Positions 50,109 to 60,900 of a stretch of 64,000 nucleotides of DNA are shown here, piece after piece. The stretch comes from Simkaniaceae bacterium (GTDB lineage Bacteria > Chlamydiota > Chlamydiia > Chlamydiales > JACRBE01). Made by a program: the position numbers and the translations under genes. The stretch is taken from positions 94,768 to 158,767 of the forward strand of contig JALEGI010000014.1 in assembly GCA_022763045.1 (NCBI GenBank), written 5' to 3'. Numbering within the stretch: position 1 is the first letter of the stretch; the number at the start of each line of letters is the position of its first letter. The notes under the pieces are model-generated. The model was not told the DNA's origin. It did not search any database and worked only from the letters and a program-made list of their open reading frames with translations.

Positions 50109-51743
50109 CTTCGACTGAGGTGGATCGCCAAAGATTGATGAAGAGCGCTTGCGATCTGTCTCTTCAAATTGGCTCTTGAGCTGTTCAAAGTTCGAAATCA
50201 ATAGACCAAATTCCCGTTTTCTCAGAGCAAGCACATCTGTTGCCTCTAAACATTTGACAGTTGCTGAGCGGGCCTTTTGATTGAGAAGTGCCATTTCACC
50301 AAAGTACTCGCCTTGCCCGAGCTCTGCAAGAGTGTGGCCATCTTTTTCAATCGCAACCCGCCCTTTAACAATAATGTAGAGAAAATCGCCAATATCGCCC
50401 TCTTTAAAGATCGTTTCGCCCTCTTCGTAGTGAAGCGGGGCGATTCCAGAGGAGCTATTCATTTTAAGCTGAACGGCATCTCGGGAGACAAAGCTGTCGA
50501 GCGCCCAGGCAACGCCCACTTTGATTTTACGGGCAAACCCAGGGAGCTTCATTAGATAGATGCCCCTCCAAAGGAACCAGGCAAAAATTCCTGAAAAGCG
50601 CATGCCAAGGATTTCGGCAACAGCGCGGTGGTGTCCAAGAGCGCCAAGCATACCAAGAGCTTTGAAGTTAAATTCACACTTTTGTGTATTATTGATCGAT
50701 GCGACGATGTTTTTCGCGACGGTTTTAGCCTGACGAATGGCAAACTGGGCAGTTGGTGGAGAAAAAGAGCCATCAGCCATGGGGACCATCGCGCAATCGC
50801 CCAGCGCCCAAATATTTTCCATTCCCTTCACTTGTAGGCCACGATCTGTTTCGATTTTACCCTTTGTTTTTGGCAGCTCCTCCATTGCTTCAATGAGGGG
50901 ATTGGGTGTGGAGGGGACGGTAGAGACAATTGTCTTGGAGGGAATGCGGGTGCCATCATCTAAAATGGCCTCTTCAGGAGTTGCCGAGTGCAGGCGCTTG
51001 TTGAACATGATTTCAACGCCCCGTTTCAGAAGTAGGTTTTGGGCATAAATTCCAAGCTTTTCACTCATCTCTCGATTTAAAACGCGATCTTTACTGTGCA
51101 CCAAAATCACGCGCACCTCTTTTGGATCGATCGAGGGGTATTCTTTGACCATGTGGCGCACTAAATCATTCATCTCTGCAACAGCCTCTGTGCCTGAAAA
51201 TCCACCACCGCCGACGACGAAGGTGAGAAGCTTTTTTCTAAGCTCTGGGTCTGTTTCAACAGATGCAGATTCGATGGCATCGATGATTTGGTTGCGGATC
51301 GTAAAAGAGTCTGCCAGGTTCTTAAAGGGAAGTGCATGTTCGTGAATCCCTGTCATCCCTCGAAAATCAGTCACATTTCCCATTGCGATCACAAGTTTGT
51401 CGTACTCAAGGCAATAGGGCGTATGTGAAAACTGAGGAGCCAGGGTGATCATCCTCTTTTCGAGGTTAATCGCTTCAATTTCTCTAACAAAGAGGTTTGT
51501 TTTGGGAAGTAGTGGCCGAATGGCGCTCACAGTATCTAACACATCGACTGAGCCCCCAATGACATCGGCGAGCATCGGTTGATAGACAAAGTAGTTGTCT
51601 CTGTTAACGAGAACGATCTCATAGTCAGGAATTTTTTTAAGCATTTTTTGTAAGTGCATGGCGACATAAATGCCTCCAAAGCCCCCACCTAAAACGACAA
51701 TTTTTTTCTTATTTTGGAGAGTCTGGTGTGTGCGTCTAAACAT
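50100..51743 (-). CDS. NDH-2-type NADH dehydrogenase with cyclic-nucleotide domain
   Basis: 547 residues. Residues about 13-420 are a type II NADH:quinone oxidoreductase: VVLGGGFGGIYVAM (FAD), FVVGGGGFSGTEAV (NADH), and ALGDCA near 300. The C-terminal 120 residues form a cyclic-nucleotide-binding/Crp-like fold (FKEGDIGDFLYIIVKGRVAI, GEYFGEMALLNQKARSATV). The fusion suggests control of NADH oxidation by cAMP, c-di-AMP or another nucleotide, or a membrane-recruiting role. ATG 51743. It would replace complex I in passing electrons to quinone. Confidence 0.88.
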   Translation of the reverse strand: MFRRTHQTLQNKKKIVVLGGGFGGIYVAMHLQKMLKKIPDYEIVLVNRDNYFVYQPMLADVIGGSVDVLDTVSAIRPLLPKTNLFVREIEAINLEKRMITLAPQFSHTPYCLEYDKLVIAMGNVTDFRGMTGIHEHALPFKNLADSFTIRNQIIDAIESASVETDPELRKKLLTFVVGGGGFSGTEAVAEMNDLVRHMVKEYPSIDPKEVRVILVHSKDRVLNREMSEKLGIYAQNLLLKRGVEIMFNKRLHSATPEEAILDDGTRIPSKTIVSTVPSTPNPLIEAMEELPKTKGKIETDRGLQVKGMENIWALGDCAMVPMADGSFSPPTAQFAIRQAKTVAKNIVASINNTQKCEFNFKALGMLGALGHHRAVAEILGMRFSGIFAWFLWRGIYLMKLPGFARKIKVGVAWALDSFVSRDAVQLKMNSSSGIAPLHYEEGETIFKEGDIGDFLYIIVKGRVAIEKDGHTLAELGQGEYFGEMALLNQKARSATVKCLEATDVLALRKREFGLLISNFEQLKSQFEETDRKRSSSIFGDPPQSKLG

Positions 51744-51972
51744 AGGCTACCTCTGAACTCCACCAAATAGTGTAAAAATGAAAAATATGCAAACAAATTT
51801 TCCAAGAAATGTCTTTGCAAAAACCCAATAAAAAAATTGTATTTATTAACAAAATATATTCGTGTAATTATTTCTATCATGTTTTTGTTTATATTTTATT
51901 AATTAAAAAAATATTTCATCTTATATTAAACATGAACTTTATGTAAACTCTTAGTCAAATTTAGGAGGAATT

Positions 51973-54900
51973 ATGGTTCCAGGTCATGGTGCAGGTGCTC
52001 CCGCTTCTGGTGGTGTCGCTCGTTTAACACCTCAAGAGGAAGTCAAACAGAGATTAACAACGGTGCCAAGGCCTCAAGCGCCAGCGCCTTTACCAGTCCC
52101 ACAGGCCCTCGCTGTGCCTGCAACACACCATATTCCTTTCCCAGAAGTGCGAATCGGTAAAAGAGATTTTTTTCAAATTAATTGTGATAATGCTCTAACC
52201 TCCTCAGGTCATGAAGGAAGTGCGCTCTGGTATACCTCCGAAATGCTAGTGAAATATTTAGATGCATTTGCCCCCTTTGATCCAGATTCTGTAGAAGCAA
52301 AGCGGCTATTGGTGCAGCTGCAAGATGAAAGGCTGTACACGAATTACTCATCTCATGCTCAAGTTGCAACTGAGGCGACGCGCCTCTGTGGTAATATCGC
52401 TGCTTTAGGAGAGGGTAAGCGGCTTGTCATCTCGGGAGGGCACTTAAAAAAGCCTGTTGGCCACGCAATGGTCTACGAAGTGATTAAAAAAGGTGCCAAT
52501 TCCTACGACTTTTTCGTTTATAATACTTCTGGTGGACTCAAATATCAAACGACAACCGTTTCAGGGATTAAATCGAAAATGAATCCCGTTTTAGGTTTTG
52601 AAAACCTCACATTAGAGGATCTTTCAACTGATTTTATCGAGACCCTTCTTTTACCTCAGACCAAGCTTGTAGGTGATACTTTTGTAATGGATTCGCTTTT
52701 CCGAGCAATCTATGCCCACTTGGGACATAAGGTGAAGCCCGATACCCTCGATCTCTCTGAATACATTACCACCCAGCGCTCTGGAACGTGCGCTTTAAAA
52801 GCACCTCTTGCTCTTCTAAGGCGTGTTTTGGGTCGCCACAAGTACAAAGAATTCGTCTACAAGATGTCTTATGATTCGCTTTTAGCAGCGAATCACGGAT
52901 GTGTCGATCTATCAGACAAAAAGGAGCGTAACCTTGTTGCTAACGCAGCACGCAATCTGATGCACATGAGTTGTAAGTTAGGTGGGATTCCAAATGAAGA
53001 GGGGATTGCTCTTGCAAGGGCTACGCTTGAACAGGTTGCACACTACGAAGAGATAAAGAAGTTTCGAAATGTTTGCGATCTGAGTACAAGGGCTGTGAAC
53101 CACCCCAGAGTGGTTGTTGATCGACCATCATCTTACTACCCTACAATTTTTCCAAAAAGTTTTTACACAGGCTACAGTGCAAAAGAGGCTTTGAGAGCTA
53201 TTTCTAGACTTAATGGAGCAGAAAAGCGTGCGCAAATTGAGCTATTTGTTGATAAGTTGGATATCGAAAGTTGCGACCCAATTGATTCAAGTGATGCGCA
53301 AAATTATTACGAGCTTTTACGCGGTTATGAGCGTGCGCTGGATACTTCTCAGTTGGGCCTAACGGCGCGTCAAAGAAATACGTTGCACACTCTATTCATC
53401 TTTATCTACAAGCATTGCAAGCAATACGACTCGCGTCTAGCTGAGTGCTTTGGCGCAGCTGGGCTATTGAATCATGACGATCCAGCCCAGCTTTTTCTCT
53501 CAACCGATGAGCTTAGACGTCAGGCTACAATAGCCGCTTTCTATCAGCGCGAATTGCCTAAGAAGACAATTACAGGATATAAGATTTCACTTGCAAACTT
53601 CAACGCTTCCAATTCTGGAGCTTTAGTAGCCTATGCGTGGGATCAATATCAGTCGATTAAGGGGCGTGTTACAGCTGAAAAAGATGCCTATTACGATGAA
53701 AAACCGGCATTTTATAGGCCTCAAAGCCGCACTCCGCGCAACAAAGTGTACTATGACTTTGCAGAGAGATTTGGTGATTTTGATGAGCCTATTTCATCTA
53801 ATGGCGAAGTCTCTAAAACGTTTCGTCGAATGCAAAAAGCCATGACGCTGATGCAGGGAACAGAGTTAAAAAAACATACCAATCGTTATGACAATAAGTC
53901 GAGTCAAGATGTGTATGAGTGCTATGTTGGAAAACAAACTCACGACCCTTTAAAGCTTGTTAGTTATGATCTGATTGATCGCACACTTGCTCGCAATACT
54001 CGAGTTCCCCCTGAGTGGGTTGCCGAGGTAGAGAGAGAAGATCGCACGCAGCTAGCTGCAAGCCCGCAAACGGCTCAAATAAAACGTCTCTTTTTCCGTC
54101 ACGCTCTGGGACATACACGTCTTGCGCCAATTGATATTTTCCATCACTGCTCTCGCTTCTTTTCAGAGCTAAATCTTCCCGAGGTGAGATCTTTAATCGA
54201 GCACCAGCTTTTCAAGTCGATTGAGGGCGAAGCTCCGCTCCATGGTGCCATTCACGATCCGCTTTTTGAAAAGGCTGTCCTAGATTTTCTCGATCGATCA
54301 ATTAAAGTTTTTGCCCTAGGCATTGATGATTCTGGTGTAGATCGGGCTCTTTTCCTTATTCGCCTTGCAGGGCACCTAACGAACCTACCAGAGATTCGCA
54401 GGTCAGATTTTGCTAGAAAGTTGCAAGAGCGAGTGCAAAAGTTAGCAGCTGAGTTTAAGCTAGAGACGCTCAGCGAGCTCAGCCAGGCTAAATTCCACCT
54501 GCACATGGCTCTTTATTTATCGGCAGATTTTACAGAGAGAACTTTTCCACATGTCGCCTCTTGGCTTGGCTTTGTAAAAGTCGAAGCTCTATTGGGAAAT
54601 ATTGGCGAGCTCAAGGGAATGATTCAGATTGTAAAACAGCGTTTCTTACCTGAGCTTGAGAGAAGATTTGATGGAGAGGATGAGCTCTCACGCTACTTAT
54701 TTGGCGAGCCTTGCGATGAGTGCATTCGCGACGGATCTGTTCTCACATTCTATCGCAACGGAAGAAGAGAAAAAGCTCAGGTCGATCTCTTTTCAGGCAG
54801 AATGCTTACCTATCAGGGAGTAGCCCCACAACTCATTGATATTGACAAGTTGATGGCAAGTGATCCTTTCAAGGAGATTTTCCCTGATCCTTCAAAAATT

Positions 54901-57900
54901 ACGTTCAGAAGTGGAATTTCGCATCTATTTGTCGAAACATCTTCTGGGAAGTATCGGATTTCTGCTTCTAGCGAGGATAAATTTAAGATCGAAAGAGAAT
55001 TTCATGATCTGTGGCTACAAGAGATTGAAGTCAAAGAGCTGATTGATCTCTACCAGATAAAGCTACAAGCTGGGAAGTTGCAGTCGAATATTCCGCCACA
55101 TATTTTAGCAGCATGTAATGTGTTTTCTAATGAAAACTCTCTCTACTTTTTCGATAAAATGAGTGGAGATCTTCTCTTTAGATCCACCTCTTACGAAGGC
55201 TTAACTAGAGCAAGTAATCGTTCTGGTGTATTGAAAACAGAGCCAGATTCAGCTTTTCGCATGATCGAAAACAGTAATTTTATTGATGTGATTGACAATC
55301 AAGTTCATTTTCCTAGGTATCAGAACTTGTACTTTACTCAAGAGAGAGGGGAATGGGTTTGGAATCACGATTCAAGCTATCGCTTAGTTGAACAAACAGA
55401 TACGTCTACTTTAGGCGATTTTCACAACTTTTTACTCTTAAAATCAAGCAATGCAAAGGCGCCCGATCTTGCACTCGTTCCTGATATAGATGTCGCAGGT
55501 GATGGCCTCGATCTTCTTGGATTTAAGGGAAACGATGTGAAAGCTGCTTTGAGTAGCGTAAAAATTGGAGAGCGCGAGGTTTTTGCCATCCCACTTAAAG
55601 ATGGAAAATTTGCTCCCTCAAATGCCCAGCAATACATTGTTGCCGCCTACATTGAGCTGCTTAAAGGGAACTTTTTGGAGGCTCTGGGCTATATCGAAAA
55701 TGTTTCAAGACTTGATCTGGGCCGCTCAGAAAAATGCGTCAAACTTTTGCATCGCTTTTTGTCTGTAGCTGCAGGCAGTAGCCATCCTGAAGTGCTTGGA
55801 TTATTCATGAGGGAAAAGTATCTATTGATGAGACACTCTGAGCTCACAGAAAAGAAAATCGCGCCAAAAGAGTCCGAATATCTGCTCTATCTCGAGCGTC
55901 TTGGGAATATTCCCTATGCTTATCGACTTACTCATGAGCAAGAGCTTTGGTTTATAAATAAGTCAAAATCAGGAAATCGCCGCATTGAAAACCGTAGAAG
56001 ACTTTTAGCGGGAGAGGCTTGCCTTCCGATGGTAATCGGAAGAGAGATGCCAAAAAATGCCACCGTAACGCTGCCACGAGATGATGAGGTTGTCACGCAG
56101 TTTGATCCAGATACCCCCGCACCGATAGCCTTGCGAGATTTGAGCCTCACGGAAATGATCGATTACTTGAAAAACTATTCAACAGAGGATAAGGGGGAGT
56201 TTTATGCCTATATAATGAAGGCTAAACGCAACCGATTCGAGCGAGAAAAGGCGCGTAAAAATCTTCAAACAATTGCCCTCTATGGCACAAATGAAAATAA
56301 GCTTGCTGCCTTCTACCTTAAAATACTCGAAAGTGACAATACGACCTTTCCCTGGACCTTTACTTTATCTCAACGCCAACGCGATGAAATACGGCGCAAT
56401 TCCGGCAATTCTTGGTACGAGAGTTGCTATAAAGAGCAGTCTTTTAAAGATTGGCGAAGAGCACTTTGTGCTGCCCATGGCGTTTCTTTCTCTAAAGAAG
56501 TAACTGTCTGGTCTCCAAGCGATCGTAGTGGCGATCCCATGCCTGAGCATCCCGATTTATCGGGAGAGCCGCTCCATAATCCGCCAAATTTCCGCCGTGT
56601 ACAAGACTCTCTTCAATTGAGTGCGCCTCTTAATAGTACTCCGTATACAGCGACTCTTGAGACGGTAAAAACGCAAATTCTTTCAAGCAAGTTGCCACCA
56701 GTTGATAGAACTGATTACACAGCAGACTTAAATAGGATGCACTCTCCCAGTGAAGAGTGGAAAGATGCCTATGATGCGACAATGGCTGAGTTCATGAAGG
56801 GGTATGCAAAAACCCTAGCTGCAAGAGAAGGTCTTCCAAGTCATAAACCTCACGTAGATCAGCCAGATGTCAGTCATCTTGTGACAATGGAGCAAGATCT
56901 TTTAGCTCTAGCAAATCCCACGGCACTAGAGCACGATGTGAGGCTGCATGGTGGAGGGGCAAAGGCCTTGACGATCAACGATCTTGTCTACCTGTTTTTC
57001 GAGGGGAATCGCTCAGCATATCCACAGGGTGTAAATGCCGATCATTTATATGATGCAACAGCCCAGTATATGCGTGCAGCAATTGAGTATCAACAGTCGA
57101 TGCGTCTATATGAAAAAACCGATCTATTAGAGCTTCGTGAAATCGCAAAACAGACAAGTCAATACGACGTCATATCCGATCCAGAAAGGCTTGTTTTTGA
57201 GTATATGATGCATGTCATGCTTCGCTCTAATCCCGATCAGGCAAAGACGCTGAAGTTTATTCTTGAAAACTTGCAGCAAAAGAAAAATTGTACGGTTCAG
57301 GTCCCGATGGGAGGAGGAAAAACCTCTGTCGTTGCTACCTATTTCTTAGCTAAAATGGCAGGCAAAGATAAGCTGCCCATTTTATTGACCCCATCGTTTC
57401 AGTACCAAACAATTAGTGAAACGCTTCAACAAAACCTCAAGCAGGCATTTGGCATCGAAGTCATGACTTTGAACCTCCATCGCGAAGAGCTCGACCTTAA
57501 CAGGATTCGTGCTGTCAAATCGCTTCTGGAGGAAGTGCAAAAAGGGTCTCAATTTGGCACCCCACGTGTCTTGGTTGCATGTCCTGAAGGGCTTCAGGTT
57601 TTGGAGCTTGAATTCTTAGCTCTGATGCGAGAATTAAAACGCTTCCGCAATGCAATTCCACATGATTTGAGCGCAAAGATCGAAGAGCTCAGAGGTATTT
57701 TAAAGCTCCTTCGCGATAAAGGGGTTGCTCTATGTGACGAGGTGCACCAAGTTCTGAATATTAACATGGAGATGAACTTTCCTCTTGGAGAGACAACTCA
57801 TCCCGATAAGGAAAACGTCTCTCTTGTTGCTGAAATTATGAAAGAGCTTTTCAAGCCAGATGTTAGAAGAGCTCTTCACATTGATACAAATGAGCAGAAA

Positions 57901-60900
57901 AAGTATTTCGATCGTGAATACTTTATGAAAACTGTTGTACCGAGGGTCGCAGAGAGACTCTCTAGACTCGATATTCTTGAGATTCAAGAAGAGGAAGATC
58001 GCGTTGAGCTTTTAAAGTTTATCAAAGGCCTTATTCCTGCATCGGTTCAAAATGCCTATGACTCTGGAGACCCGGTTTCTCCCGAGCATCAAAGCGCTTA
58101 TGAATTTTTAAAATTCCTCGATACGGATATGCACAATTCTGATGTCGATGAAGAGAAAAAAGCGGCAGACTTGATTTCACTTTCGAAACACCTGCTTATG
58201 AATCTTGTTCCCTATATTCTGAATAATAAGACTGCAAACACCCACTTTGGGAGGTCAAAAGATCCAAAAACTCCGGGAAAAGTTGTCCCATACATCACCT
58301 CTAAAACTCCATCAAATAATGAATTTGGAAATATTTACGAGGCGATGATCTACCACTTTATGACTGCGATGACCTATGGCGTTGAAAAGGCCCAGGTTGA
58401 AATGGTTCTTAAAGAGTACGAGGAAGAGGCTAAATGGTTTATGGTAAACCGTGCAATGGCCTACGAAGATACTCCACCAATGAGAGAGTTCCAGGCCATT
58501 TTTGGCTTCCTGCCCGCAAATCTTACGATCGATAAAATAATGGAAACGATTCAAGATAGTTCCAGAGCGCTTTTTGCAATTGAGGCGAAAACAATTTCTA
58601 AATATGTGGAAAACTCACCCATTCGTCTCAACTCAAATGCGATGTCGATCGTTTCTATGTTGGGGAACTTTGTTGGGATGAGTGGTACGCCAAATGTGAA
58701 TCTACTTCACCACAGTCTACAAGAGAATACGCAGCTCGATTCGACAGTCAATCCAACTGTCATGCATGCTCTACTACGCAAGCAGGTTCTTCAGAGAATG
58801 ATTTCGGGCGATCTCATCGATGATTCTGTTCAAGGCGTGAATGGAATTATTGATGTAGGCTCTCACTTTAAAGACATCCCAAATATTGAGGTTGCAAACC
58901 GCATTTTTGCCGCTCGCCCCGATATCGATAATATTGTCTTTTACACAAGGCATAACGGATCAACAACGGCTGATTACCCTGCAATTTTACGAAGAGGAGA
59001 GACGCATCCAGAAATTTTACCCGATCTAACAAAAGATACGCTGAGACAACATGGTCTTGAGGCAGGCGACTTTTTCCTCTTTTTAGATAAGCGCCACTCT
59101 GAAGGAACAGATGTTCCCGCCCTTCCAGATGCAAGATATTCTCTAATATGGGGGACAGATACTTCGCTCAATAGTGGAAGTCAGGCGATTATGCGTTTGA
59201 GACAGTTTGCGCACAATCAAGAGGTCGTCATTTGTCTCCCTGAGAAAGATGCCGCATTGATGAAGCTCGACGGGCTTGTTCACGAGATCAATTTGAAGCT
59301 AGTTTCTCTTATGATTGCCGAGCAGGCGCGTGAAACTGGCTCTAAGATGGTGAAATCGTTTAAGAAAATGCTTGTCAACTCTGTTGTCCAGGCGGGTAAA
59401 GAGGCGGCACTTCAGGGTAGTTTACTACAAGCTTCAAAAGAGCTAGAAAAGTATGAAGAGTATATCTATCTCGATAACGAAGATAGACCCTATGATGCCT
59501 ATGCCTCTTTGGAAGTTCCAATTGATACGTTGAAGGTCTTGAAAGATCTTTCGGCAAAGCTTGTTAGAAAGTTTCCATCGATTGCTCAAGAGCACGCAAA
59601 AATTTTACAGTTAGCTGAAACGAAAGCAAAGTTTTTCCAAAAAGAGGTCATGCGCTCATTACGCGAGCTCAATGAGGCAGCGCGTGATGACGGTACTGAG
59701 GTTGAAAATCAGGTTGAGGTGCAAGTTCAACAAGAGAAGCAGCTAGAGGTTGAAAAGGAAGTTGAAGATGAGCTTGAGTTGATGCAAAGACCGCAAGCAG
59801 AAACCGAGCGCAGATATCCTACAATCGATGCTCAGGCCTTCATGAATGAAGAACAAACTAAGTGGAAAGAGGCAACTACATCTGTTCCGATGCGCGATGC
59901 GCTCTCAGAAAAGTGGTTCAATTTTGGCTCTGGTTACCAAAACCCCTACGGCCTTGCCTTTGAAAAGGGTGGCTTGAGAGTCACACCAGAATATCTAAGA
60001 CCCTATGTTGAGGATGTCTCTTTCTTCAACAGGAGTATGCCGCCTGCTAAATATATGATGGTTTTCAAAAGCCCAGGGGGAGAGTATAAGGGAGTCGTTG
60101 TCTCTCAGAGACAAGCTGCAGAGCTTAAAACGCATCCACGAGAGGACGTCTGGCTCATTATGCCGAATCGCGAACTGCATGCTGGAGATCCCGAAAAACT
60201 TAATTTTGAAGATGAGAAGCTCGCGCAGCTCATGCTTGAGTTCAACGTTCTCACAGGCAACTTCGATTACTGCTTCCGTAACTTGAAAGACTATGCTGAT
60301 TGGCTTGAATACGATGAGCGAGGGCAAGCGATTGCGATGAAAGAGCGCTACCTAAAGCTGCTCTACGTGAAATATCCGCAGCTACAAAACAATGCCTATC
60401 TCAAACTGGTTGATCTCAAATGCGTGAAGCGCATGATTTTGCGAGAAGAGCGCGCTGAGCTATTTACAGGCGATGGTGATGATATGGACTTAAGTGTGAT
60501 TGCAGCCTTTACTGAGGCTGATCGTGCTACCACTCCTCTTCTTTCCACGAGTGCACAGGTTAAAGCCCTGCCTGCAAATCTTGTGAAGTACCTCACAGCG
60601 ACACAGATGCGCTTTGTATCGAAAGAGCAAGCGCCACACATCAGTGATCCCGCTTTAATTAAACGGATTAAACCAAGGGTTATTGGGCGCCTGAAAATGA
60701 GCTCACTTACTCCCGGATTTGTCAATGCGCTCACCGATAGGCAGCTGGGCTATATCACCGATCCAGCAATCATCCAACATCTACCAAGGGCCAAGCACTT
60801 GCTTGTGAACCCAAGGTTGACGCCACACATTCCAAATGCCGTTGAGCTTTTCAACCTGATTAGTGACGAGCACCTCCTATACGCCAGCCCCGATCAGCTA

